A stretch of 64,000 nt of DNA from Rhizobacter sp. OV335 (GTDB taxonomy: Bacteria > Pseudomonadota > Gammaproteobacteria > Burkholderiales > Burkholderiaceae_C): contig NZ_FRCQ01000007.1 of the NCBI RefSeq assembly GCF_900142965.1, positions 62,001 to 126,000 of the forward strand, given 5' to 3'. Below are positions 56,842 to 64,000 of this stretch, one piece after another; position 1 is the first letter of the stretch; each line of letters starts with the position of its first letter. The position numbers and the translations under genes were made by a program. Below the pieces are notes generated by a model. That model was not told the DNA's origin. It did no database searches and was given only the letters and a program-made list of their open reading frames with translations.

Positions 56842-58089
56842 ATGGAATTCACCCGGAAGCTGTTCGGTCTCTCCGTCGCGGCGGCCTTCTCGCTGCATGC
56901 CGGCATCGCCTTCGCGCAGGCCGGTGAAACCGTCAAGATCGCGTGGATCGATCCGCTGTCCGGGCCGTTCGCGAGCCTCGGCGCGAACCAGCTGAAGAGC
57001 TTCCAGTTCATGGCCGAGCGCATCAGCGGCAAGAAGAACCCGGCCGGCGTCACCTTCGAGGTGGTCGGCTTCGACAACAAGGCCTCGCCACAAGAGAGCC
57101 TGAACGTGCTGAAGGCGGCCATCGACCAGGGCTTCCGCTACGTGACGCAGGGCAACGGCTCGGGCGCGGCGGCCGCCATCATCGACGCGGTGTCCAAGCA
57201 CAACGAGCGCAACCCGGGCAAGGAGATCGTCTTCCTGAACCACTCCGCGGTCGACCCGGACCTCACCAACAGCAAGTGCAACTACTGGCACTTCCGCTTC
57301 GACGCCGACACCTCGATGAAGATGGAGGCGATGACGACCTACATGAAGGACCAGCCGTCCATCAAGAAGGTCTACCTGATCAACCAGAACTACTCGCACG
57401 GCCAGCAGGTCTCGAAGTTCGCGAAGGAGACGCTGGCCCGCAAGCGCCCCGACATCCAGATCGTCGGCGACGACCTGACGCCGCTCGGCCAGGTGAAGGA
57501 CTTCTCGCCCTACGTCGCGAAGATCAAGCAGAGCGGCGCCGACACCGTGATCACCGGCAACTGGAGCCAGGACCTGACGCTGCTGATCAAGGCCGCGAAA
57601 GATGCCGGCCTCGACGTCACCTTCTACACCTACTACGCGAGCGTGATCGGCACGCCCACCGCGATCGGCGCGGCCGGCGAGGGCAAGGTCAAGATGATCG
57701 CGTACGCCCACCACAACATTCCCGGCGACATCGCCGCGGTCGGCGAGGAGTTCAACAAGAAGTTCAAGGAAGACTTCTTCACCACCGACATCTACAACAT
57801 CTTCACGATGCTGCCGGCCGCGATGTCCAAGGCCAGGAGCACCGACCCGGTCAAGGTGGCCGCCGCGATGGAGGGCCTGACGGTGAAGGGCTTCAGCGGC
57901 GACATCACGATGCGCGCCTCCGACCACCAGATGCAGCAGGGCCTGTACCTGAGCACCTGGCGCAAGGTCGATGCGAAGAACAAGTACAACGTGGAAGGCA
58001 CCGGCTACACCTTCGCGCCGGACAAGTTCTACGAGCCCTATGTTTCCAGCACGCCGACGTCGTGCCAGATGAAGCGTCCGGGAGCCTGA
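56842..58089 (+). CDS. branched-chain amino-acid-type ABC substrate-binding protein
   Basis: A 415-residue periplasmic binding protein, type I fold. The signal peptide ends LHAGIAFAQA. The mature start ETVKIAWIDPLSGPFASLG is typical of LivJ/LivK relatives, followed by QGNGSGAAAAIIDAVSKHN and KKVYLINQNYSHGQQVSKFA. It is longer than E. coli LivJ. Such systems carry branched-chain amino acids, amides or aromatic acids; the ligand here is unknown. ATG 56842 has GAGG 6 bases upstream. A terminator lies between it and livH, expected to give excess binding protein over membrane subunits. Confidence 0.9.
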   Translation: MEFTRKLFGLSVAAAFSLHAGIAFAQAGETVKIAWIDPLSGPFASLGANQLKSFQFMAERISGKKNPAGVTFEVVGFDNKASPQESLNVLKAAIDQGFRYVTQGNGSGAAAAIIDAVSKHNERNPGKEIVFLNHSAVDPDLTNSKCNYWHFRFDADTSMKMEAMTTYMKDQPSIKKVYLINQNYSHGQQVSKFAKETLARKRPDIQIVGDDLTPLGQVKDFSPYVAKIKQSGADTVITGNWSQDLTLLIKAAKDAGLDVTFYTYYASVIGTPTAIGAAGEGKVKMIAYAHHNIPGDIAAVGEEFNKKFKEDFFTTDIYNIFTMLPAAMSKARSTDPVKVAAAMEGLTVKGFSGDITMRASDHQMQQGLYLSTWRKVDAKNKYNVEGTGYTFAPDKFYEPYVSSTPTSCQMKRPGA

Positions 58090-58102
58090 ACACAGCACTG
58101 AC

Positions 58103-58141
58103 AATCCCGCGGTCGGCCACCCGGTCGCCGCGGGATTTTTC
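58103..58141 (+). terminator. intrinsic terminator between binding protein and LivH genes
   Basis: Stem AATCCCGCGG/CCGCGGGATT (58103-58112 and 58128-58137), 15-base loop, then TTTTTC overlapping the arm end. It lies 13 bases after the binding-protein stop and just before livH, so it probably allows partial read-through. Confidence 0.88.
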
Positions 58142-58153
58142 TTGACGGACCCC

Positions 58154-59101
58154 ATGGAGTTCTTCACCACATCGCTCTTGAACGGCATCAGCTACGGCCT
58201 GCTGCTGTTCATGCTGAGTTCCGGCCTGACGCTGATCTTCAGCATGATGGGCGTGCTCAATTTTGCCCACGCGAGCTTCTACATGCTGGGCGCCTACTTC
58301 GCGTACACGACGACGCTGTTCCTGGGCTTCTGGCCGTCGCTGGTGGTCGCGCCGCTGCTCACCGGCGTGGTCGGCGCGCTGTTCGAGCGCTTCTGCCTGC
58401 GCCGCGTGCACCGCTTCGGCCATGTCGCCGAACTGCTGATCACCTTCGGGCTGTCGTTCGTGATCCTCGAGCTGGTGCAGCTGACCTGGGGCCGCTCGGC
58501 GGTCGACTACCGCGTGCCGGCGATCCTCGACGGCCCGCTGTTCACGCTGTACGGCACGCAGTTCCCGATGTACCGCGCGTTCATGATGTTCGTCGCGCTG
58601 CTGATGCTGGTGTCGGTGTGGCTGCTGCTGTCGCGCACCCGCATCGGGCTGGTGATCCAGGGCGCGCTGACGCACCCCGACATGGTCGAGGCGCTGGGCC
58701 ACAACGTGCCGCTGGTGTTCATGGGGGTGTTCGGCGGCGGCGCGGCGCTCGCGGGCCTGGCCGGCGTGATCGGCGGCAACGCCTATGTCACCGAGCCGAC
58801 GATGGCCGGCGCGGTCGGGCCCATCATCTTCGTCGTCGTGGTGGTCGGCGGCATGGGCTCGCTGGCCGGCGCGTTCGTCGCGTCGCTGCTGATCGGGCTG
58901 GTGCAGACCTTCGCGGTCGCGCTCGACCAGTCGGCGCTCGGCGCGCTCCAGTGGGCCGGCCTCGCGATCACGCCCGAGAGCTTCGGCTACCCGCTGCTGA
59001 AGCTGAAGATCTCGCAGGTGGCGCCGATCCTGCCGTACCTGCTGCTGGTGCTGATGCTGATCTTCCGCCCCAAGGGCCTGATGGGGACGCGGGAAGGATG
59101 A
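58154..59101 (+). CDS. livH: branched-chain amino-acid-type ABC permease, LivH family
   Basis: A 315-residue inner-membrane permease with about eight hydrophobic segments. It begins MEFFTTSLLNGISYGLLLFM, then MGVLNFAHASFYMLGAYFAY, the NFAHGxxxxxGAY-type family motif, and ends LMLIFRPKGLMGTREG, which contains the RPxGLxG motif. ATG 58154 is preferred; a TTG at 58142 in frame is possible. It overlaps livM by 4 bases (ATGA at 59098). Confidence 0.93.
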   Translation: MEFFTTSLLNGISYGLLLFMLSSGLTLIFSMMGVLNFAHASFYMLGAYFAYTTTLFLGFWPSLVVAPLLTGVVGALFERFCLRRVHRFGHVAELLITFGLSFVILELVQLTWGRSAVDYRVPAILDGPLFTLYGTQFPMYRAFMMFVALLMLVSVWLLLSRTRIGLVIQGALTHPDMVEALGHNVPLVFMGVFGGGAALAGLAGVIGGNAYVTEPTMAGAVGPIIFVVVVVGGMGSLAGAFVASLLIGLVQTFAVALDQSALGALQWAGLAITPESFGYPLLKLKISQVAPILPYLLLVLMLIFRPKGLMGTREG

Positions 59102-60447
59102 GTGCCGTGCTGAAACCCGCCGTGCCGGCTGCCGATCAAGCCACCGGCCCGGAAGCGCGTGGCCAGCGCATCCACTTCCGGCCCTGGAACGTCGGCCGGT
59201 GGGTGATGTGGGGCGTGTTCGCGCTGCTGCTGGTCGGCGCGCCGCTGCTGTTCACCAGCGGCCTCGCGATGACGATGCTGTCGCAGATGGGCTACATGAT
59301 CATCATCTGCCTGAGCTACAACCTGCTGCTCGGCCAGGGCGGCATGCTGAGCTTCGGGCACGCGGTGTACGTCGGGCTGGGCGCGTTCTTCGCGATCCAT
59401 GCGATGAACCTGATAGGAGCCGGGCGCCTGCCGCTGCCGATGAGCCTGGTGCCGCTGGTCGGCGGGCTGGCCGGCGCGGGCGTCGCGGCGCTGCTCGGCT
59501 GGGTGACGACCAAGAAATCGGCCAACACCTTCGCGATGATCACGCTGGGCGTCGGCGAGCTGATCGCGGCGATGGCGCTGATGTTCCCCGAGTTCTTCGG
59601 CGGCGAAGGGGGAGTCAGCTCGAACCGCGTGGCCGGCAAGGCGGTGCTGGGCATCACCTTCGGGCCGCAGGTGCAGGTGTATTACCTGATCGCGATCTAC
59701 TGCTTCGTCTGCACCGCGGCGCTGTACGCGCTGACGCGCACGCCGTTCGGCCGCATGCTGAATGCGGTGCGCGACAACCCGGAGCGCGTCGAGTTCGTCG
59801 GCTACAACACGCAGGTGGTGCGCTACCTGGCGTTCGTCATCGCCGGCTTCTTCGCCGGCATCGGCGGCGGGCTGACGGCGCTGAACTTCGAGATCGTCAC
59901 CGCCGATTCCGTGGGTGGTTTCCGCTCGGGCAGCTACCTGCTGTTCACCTTCCTCGGTGGTGCGTTCTTCTTCTTCGGGCCGATCATCGGCGCGGTGCTG
60001 CTGGTGCTGGCCTTCGTGCTGTTCTCCGAGATCACGAAGGCCTGGCAGATCTACCTGGGGCTCGTCTTCATGTTCATGGTGATGTTCGCGCCCGGCGGCA
60101 TCTCGAGCCTGATCATGATGAACCTGCGCGTGGCCGGTTTCGGCAAGCTGCGCCGGCTCGCGTCGTCGTACCTGGCGCTGGGCGGCACCGGCGCGGTGGC
60201 GCTGGCCGGTGCGGCGGCGATCGTCGAGATGATCTACCACGTGCAGCTCAATTCGGCGCTCGGCCCGACGCTGCGTTTCATGGGTGGCACGCTGAACGTG
60301 CAGGGCCTGGACAGCTGGTTCGGCGCGGTATTCGTGATGGCGATCGGCATCGCGATGTTCGAGGTCGCGCGGCGCGAGTTCAAGCGGCAGTGGGACCAGA
60401 CGCAGCAAGAGATCGAAAAGGAAATCAAGCGGAGGGAGGCCTTGTGA
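59098..60447 (+). CDS. livM: branched-chain amino-acid-type ABC permease, LivM family
   Basis: A 449-residue inner-membrane permease. The LivM core spans about 35-345 (LSYNLLLGQGGMLSFGHAVY, FGRMLNAVRDNPERVEFVGY, FMFMVMFAPGGISSL). It is about 90 residues longer than typical LivM. The extra C-terminal part contains two more hydrophobic segments and ends in a charged helix (QQEIEKEIKRREAL) that could contact the ATPases. The start overlaps livH and the stop overlaps livG, so the five transporter genes form one cluster. Confidence 0.92.
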   Translation: MSAVLKPAVPAADQATGPEARGQRIHFRPWNVGRWVMWGVFALLLVGAPLLFTSGLAMTMLSQMGYMIIICLSYNLLLGQGGMLSFGHAVYVGLGAFFAIHAMNLIGAGRLPLPMSLVPLVGGLAGAGVAALLGWVTTKKSANTFAMITLGVGELIAAMALMFPEFFGGEGGVSSNRVAGKAVLGITFGPQVQVYYLIAIYCFVCTAALYALTRTPFGRMLNAVRDNPERVEFVGYNTQVVRYLAFVIAGFFAGIGGGLTALNFEIVTADSVGGFRSGSYLLFTFLGGAFFFFGPIIGAVLLVLAFVLFSEITKAWQIYLGLVFMFMVMFAPGGISSLIMMNLRVAGFGKLRRLASSYLALGGTGAVALAGAAAIVEMIYHVQLNSALGPTLRFMGGTLNVQGLDSWFGAVFVMAIGIAMFEVARREFKRQWDQTQQEIEKEIKRREAL

Positions 60448-61226
60448 GCGCGCATCCCTTCGCACTGGAACTCACCGACGTTCGCAAGAGCTTCGGCAAG
60501 ACCGAGATCATCCGCGGCGCGAGCCTGCAGGTGAAGCCCGGAGAGCGGGTCGCGATCATCGGCCCGAACGGCGCCGGCAAGTCGACGCTGTTCAACCTGA
60601 TCAGCGGGCGCTTCGGCATCAGCACCGGCGACATCCGGCTGAACGGCGCGTCGATCGCCGGTCGCAAGCCCTACGAGATCAACCGCATGGGCCTCGCGCG
60701 CAGCTTCCAGGTGTCGAACCTGTTCGTGCGCTTGTCGGTGTTCGAGAACATCCGCTGCGCGGTGCTGTGGTCGATGGGCTACCGCTACGCGTTCTGGAAG
60801 TTCCTGGCCGACCTGCGCGACGCGAACGACCGCGCCGACGAGGTGCTGCGCATGATCAAGCTCGACAAGAAGCGCGACGTGCAGGCGATGAACCTGACCT
60901 ATGCCGAGCAGCGCGCGCTGGAGATCGGCATCACGATCGCCGGCGGTGCCAGCGTGGTGCTGCTCGACGAGCCGACCGCCGGCATGAGCAAGAGCGAGAC
61001 GACGCGCTTCATCCAGCTGATCCGCGAGGTGACGGCGGGCAAGACGCTGCTGACGGTGGAGCACGACATGGGCGTGGTGTTCGGCCTGGCCGACAAGATC
61101 GCGGTGCTGGTGTACGGCGAGGTGATCGCGTTCGACGTGCCGGAGGCGGTGCGGGCGAACCCGAAGGTGCAGGAGGCGTACCTGGGCTCCGTGCTGGTGG
61201 CTCACGAAAAAGCGCACGGAGCCTGA
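60444..61226 (+). CDS. livG: branched-chain amino-acid-type ABC ATPase, LivG family
   Basis: A 260-residue cytoplasmic ABC ATPase. Walker A GPNGAGKSTLFNLISG is canonical with Lys, Walker B VVLLDEPTAGMSKSET, switch His in LLTVEHDMGVVFGLADKIAV. The signature is NLTYAEQRALEIG, the usual LivG variant of LSGGQ. GTG 60444 overlaps the livM stop, with GGAGGGAGG just upstream. It pairs with LivF, whose Walker A is altered, so this subunit may carry the fully competent ATP site. Confidence 0.94.
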   Translation: MSAHPFALELTDVRKSFGKTEIIRGASLQVKPGERVAIIGPNGAGKSTLFNLISGRFGISTGDIRLNGASIAGRKPYEINRMGLARSFQVSNLFVRLSVFENIRCAVLWSMGYRYAFWKFLADLRDANDRADEVLRMIKLDKKRDVQAMNLTYAEQRALEIGITIAGGASVVLLDEPTAGMSKSETTRFIQLIREVTAGKTLLTVEHDMGVVFGLADKIAVLVYGEVIAFDVPEAVRANPKVQEAYLGSVLVAHEKAHGA

Positions 61227-61230
61227 TGCG

Positions 61231-61926
61231 ATGCTGAAACTCGATAACCTGCACGCGTTCTACGGCAAGAGCCACGTGCTGCACGGCGTGACGCTGGACG
61301 TGAAGCCCGGCGAGATCGTCAGCCTGCTCGGGCGCAACGGCTCGGGGCGCTCGACCACGGTGAAGGCGATCATGGGCCTGGTCGACGGAAAGGGCTCGGT
61401 GCGCTGGGGTGAGCGCGAGCTGCTCGGGCTGAAGGCCTTCGAGATCGCGCACCAGGGCATCGGCTACGTGCCGGAGAACCGCGACATCTTTCCGAAGCTG
61501 ACGGTGCACCAGAACCTGCTGCTTGGCCAGAAGCGGGGCCGGCCGCAGCCGCGCTGGTCGTTCGACGACATGTACGCGATGTTCCCGCGCCTGAAGGAGC
61601 GGCAGCACACCGAGGCCGGCGTGCTGTCGGGCGGCGAGCAGCAGATGCTGACGCTGTGCCGCACGCTGATGGGCGACCCGGATCTGATCATGATCGACGA
61701 GCCGACCGAAGGCCTGGCGCCGAAGATCGTCGAGCAGGTCGCGCAGTACCTGAACGAACTGAAGCGGCGCGGCGTCTCGGTGCTGCTGGTCGAGCAGAAG
61801 CTGACGATCGCGCTGGAGATTTCGCAGCGCTGCTATGTGATGGGGCACGGGCGGATCGTCTTCGAGGGCAGCCCGGACGACCTGAAGTGCAACGCCTATA
61901 TTCGCAAGGAATGGCTTGAGGTTTGA
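61231..61926 (+). CDS. livF: branched-chain amino-acid-type ABC ATPase, LivF family, with Walker A Lys-to-Arg
   Basis: A 231-residue ABC ATPase. The family start MLKLDNLHAFYGKSHVLHGV, signature VLSGGEQQMLTLCRTLMGDP, Walker B LIMIDEPTEGLAPK and switch region LLVEQKLTIA are normal. The Walker A motif reads LLGRNGSGRSTTVKAIMG: the lysine that contacts ATP phosphates is Arg (codon CGC, 61348-61350). The gene is otherwise intact, so this looks like a retained substitution rather than decay. It follows livG after 4 bp and is last in the operon, before a REPIN-like element. Confidence 0.93.
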   Translation: MLKLDNLHAFYGKSHVLHGVTLDVKPGEIVSLLGRNGSGRSTTVKAIMGLVDGKGSVRWGERELLGLKAFEIAHQGIGYVPENRDIFPKLTVHQNLLLGQKRGRPQPRWSFDDMYAMFPRLKERQHTEAGVLSGGEQQMLTLCRTLMGDPDLIMIDEPTEGLAPKIVEQVAQYLNELKRRGVSVLLVEQKLTIALEISQRCYVMGHGRIVFEGSPDDLKCNAYIRKEWLEV

Positions 61927-61943
61927 GACTTCACCCCCGAACT

Positions 61944-62074
61944 CCGTTCGCCCTGAGCTTGTCGAAGGGTCGGACTGAGCTTGTCGAAGTCCCCGCGTCG
62001 CGCGAGCGCTTCGACAGGCTCAGCGAGAGCGGCAAGTGTTCGAGCAAGCCCTTCGACAAGCTCAGGGCGAACGG
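61944..62074. repeat. REPIN-like inverted repeat after livF
   Basis: Identical 26-base units lie at 61944-61969 (reverse) and 62049-62074 (forward), with an inner inverted pair of related units (61970-61989 and 62008-62032) between them. The whole 131 bases can fold as one long stem-loop. The outer unit is the same as at 54800-54825. It is a non-autonomous REPIN/REP-type element and possibly acts as a 3' barrier for the liv transcript. The in-frame translations of this region are not genes. Confidence 0.88.
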
Positions 62075-62178
62075 AGGAGAGAAGATCTTGTCGCTGACGA
62101 GACATCACCCCGCCACGATTCCTTCCTAGAATCGAACGATCGTTCTATTCCCACTCTCCACCACCCGGAGGACTCTGC

Positions 62179-64000
62179 ATGAGCGCCACCTACGAACTTC
62201 GCGGCCCCGTTGCCGTGATCACGCTCGACAACCCGCCCGTCAACGGCCTCGGCTACGACACCCGCAAGGGCATCACCGACGGGCTCGACAAGGCCCGGGC
62301 CGATGACAAGGTCAAGGCGATCGTGATCACCGGCGCCGGCAAGGCCTTCTCGGGCGGTGCCGACATCCGCGAATTCGGCTCGCCGAAGGCGCTGCAGGAG
62401 CCGAACCTGCTGAGCGTGATCCTCGCGGTCGAGGCCTGCACCAAGCCGGTGGTCGCCGCGATCCACACGGTGTGCATGGGGGGCGGGCTCGAACTCTCGC
62501 TCGGCTGCCACTACCGCGTCGCCGCGCCCGGCACGCAGGTCGCGTTGCCGGAGGTGAAGCTGGGCCTGGTGCCCGGCGCCGGCGGCACGCAGCGCCTGTC
62601 GCGCGTGATCGGCGTCGAGAACGCGCTGAACATGATCGTCAGCGGCGAGCCGGTCAAGAGCGAGCTGCTGGCGATGGCGCCGGGGCAGAAGCTGTTCGAC
62701 AAGATGATCGATGGCGACCTGCTGGCCGGTGCGGTGGCGTTCGCGACCGAGGTCGCCGACAAGCGCCCGCTGCCGCTGGTGCGCAACCTGAAGGCCGAGC
62801 ACCCGAACCCCGACGCGTTCTTCCAGTTCGCCCGCAACACCGTCGGCGCGATGTCGCGCAACTTCCCGGCGCCGCTGCAGTGCGTCGAGACCGTCGCCGC
62901 GTCGGTCTACAAGAAGTTCGACGACGGCATGAAGCAGGAGCGCGAGGCCTTCATCGCGCTGATGATGACGCCCGAGAGCCGCGCGCTGCGCCATGCCTTC
63001 GTGGCCGAGCGCGCCACCACCAAGATCCCCGACGTGCCGGCCGACACGCCGGTGCGCGACGTCAAGAAGCTCGCGGTGATCGGTGCCGGCACGATGGGCG
63101 GCGGCATCGCGATGAACTTCCTGAACGCCGGCATCCCGGTCGTGATGCTCGAGATGAAGCAGGAGGCGCTGGACAAGGGCGTCGCGATCATCCGCAAGAA
63201 CTACGACGCGCAGGTCAAGAAGGGCAAGCTGAAGCAGGACAAGCTCGATGCCCGCATGGCGCTGCTGAGCACCACGCTGAACTACGCCGACCTGAAGGAC
63301 GCCGACATGGTGATCGAGGCGGTGTTCGAGGACATCGGCGTGAAGGAGCAGGTCTTCAAGACGCTCGACGAGGTCATGAAGCCCGGCGCGATCCTCGCGA
63401 GCAACACCTCGACGCTGGACGTCAACAGGATCGCGTCGTTCACCAAGCGCCCGCAGGACGTGATCGGCACGCACTTCTTCAGCCCGGCCAACGTGATGAA
63501 GCTGCTGGAGGTGGTGCGCGGCGAGAAGACCGCGAAGGACGTGCTGGCCACCGTGATGGCGCTGGGCAAGAAGATCAAGAAGACCTGCGTGGTGTCGGGC
63601 GTGTGCGACGGCTTCATCGGCAACCGGATGATCGAGCAGTACTCGCGCCAGGCCGGCTTCCTGCTGGAAGAGGGCTGCACGCCGCAGCAGGTCGACAAGG
63701 CGGTCGAGAAATTCGGCTTCGCGATGGGCCCGTTCCGCATGGGCGACCTCGCGGGCAACGACGTGGGCTGGTACATCCGCAAGCGCCGCTACCTGGAGAA
63801 GCCGGACCTGCGCTACAGCAAGACCGCCGACCTGCTGTGCGAGATGGGGCGCTTCGGCCAGAAGACCGGTGCCGGCTGGTACGACTACGTGCCGGGCAAG
63901 CGCGATGCGATCCCGAGCGCGCTGGTCGACGGGATGATCGAGAAGCACCGCGCCGAACTCGGCATCACGCCGCGCAAGATCGGCGACGACGAGATCGTGC
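62179..64000 (+). CDS. bifunctional enoyl-CoA hydratase / 3-hydroxyacyl-CoA dehydrogenase (cut by right edge)
   Basis: FadB-like beta-oxidation enzyme; 607 codons are visible and the C-terminus is missing. The N-terminal crotonase domain (about 1-190) has SGGADIREF (oxyanion region) and KLGLVPGAGGTQRL, with acidic catalytic residues nearby. The dehydrogenase starts near residue 295 with the NAD-binding KKLAVIGAGTMGGGIAMNFL, then FFSPANVMKLLEVVRG (catalytic His region HFFSP) and CDGFIGNRM. It resembles the peroxisomal-type trifunctional enzymes. GGAGGAC lies upstream of ATG 62179. It fits with the acyl-CoA ligase and dehydrogenases in this window for fatty-acid use. Confidence 0.94.
   Translation, partial: MSATYELRGPVAVITLDNPPVNGLGYDTRKGITDGLDKARADDKVKAIVITGAGKAFSGGADIREFGSPKALQEPNLLSVILAVEACTKPVVAAIHTVCMGGGLELSLGCHYRVAAPGTQVALPEVKLGLVPGAGGTQRLSRVIGVENALNMIVSGEPVKSELLAMAPGQKLFDKMIDGDLLAGAVAFATEVADKRPLPLVRNLKAEHPNPDAFFQFARNTVGAMSRNFPAPLQCVETVAASVYKKFDDGMKQEREAFIALMMTPESRALRHAFVAERATTKIPDVPADTPVRDVKKLAVIGAGTMGGGIAMNFLNAGIPVVMLEMKQEALDKGVAIIRKNYDAQVKKGKLKQDKLDARMALLSTTLNYADLKDADMVIEAVFEDIGVKEQVFKTLDEVMKPGAILASNTSTLDVNRIASFTKRPQDVIGTHFFSPANVMKLLEVVRGEKTAKDVLATVMALGKKIKKTCVVSGVCDGFIGNRMIEQYSRQAGFLLEEGCTPQQVDKAVEKFGFAMGPFRMGDLAGNDVGWYIRKRRYLEKPDLRYSKTADLLCEMGRFGQKTGAGWYDYVPGKRDAIPSALVDGMIEKHRAELGITPRKIGDDEIV

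Noticed and set aside
61923-62129. Open frame after livF encoding a peptide with PFALSLSKG and FDKLRANG
   Set aside because: These are translations of the REP-like repeat units at 61944-62074, not a gene; the same peptide pieces arise wherever the repeat occurs.

Overview
The window is high-GC chromosomal DNA from a betaproteobacterium. Gene content and order (ribF-ileS; murB divergent from yajQ; ilvD divergent from a LysR gene and then lgt-dnaQ; selO-msrB-yciB-bolA-ppiC; a DUF6600/FecR protein; the small Trp-rich protein) point to Burkholderiales, probably the Leptothrix/Rubrivivax/Methylibium group. That placement is inference; there is no rRNA here. One tRNA is present (tRNA-Val, CAC). I found no CRISPR array, IS element or prophage.

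Layout. 1-7361: ileS (cut by the left edge), ribF, a leucine-rich-repeat protein, rsuA, and an overlapping hydrolase/P1-peptidase pair. 7622-11929: two adjacent exported lipoproteins with Ala-Pro hexamer-repeat linkers, one a heparinase II/III-like lyase and one a parallel beta-helix protein. 11946-14288: an acyl-CoA dehydrogenase pair. 14401-21671: MFS transporter, retropepsin-like protease, yajQ, murB, a second LRR protein and a MalT/LuxR-type regulator downstream of fumarase. 23312-32381: nhaA, a YqhA-family membrane protein, acs, cytochrome c, ilvD/LysR, lgt, dnaQ. 32443-38839: tRNA-Val, a small exported protein, then three paralogous lipoproteins built from one Cys-rich repeat joined to different C-terminal domains. 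38890-48844: ligA, a zinc-type ABC operon without an ATPase gene, def, a FecR-domain protein, and an arylesterase divergent from a YbbA-type ATPase. 48855-50221: AbiE-type toxin-antitoxin pair. 50387-54239: ppiC, bolA, yciB, msrB, selO. 54291-54825: a decayed di-heme oxidoreductase fragment, an orphan HigA-like antitoxin and a REP-like repeat. 55044-61926: acyl-CoA ligase and a complete branched-chain/amide-type ABC transporter (SBP, LivH, LivM, LivG, LivF). 62179-64000: bifunctional enoyl-CoA hydratase/3-hydroxyacyl-CoA dehydrogenase, cut by the right edge.

Most genes are core metabolism and cell-envelope functions. Acyl-CoA dehydrogenases, acyl-CoA ligase, acetyl-CoA synthetase and the FadB-like protein fit a fatty- or dicarboxylic-acid degrading lifestyle. 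The accessory-looking parts are the two LRR genes, the two lipoprotein clusters, the AbiE pair and the orphan antitoxin/pseudogene/repeat patch.

Most notable: a domain-swapping lipoprotein family (33699-38839); a LivF ATPase whose Walker A lysine is arginine; two convergent gene pairs whose stop codons both lie in the arms of one perfect palindrome; a REPIN-like inverted repeat after livF with a half-copy beside the orphan antitoxin; and a run of three stem-loops in front of the FecR-domain gene.
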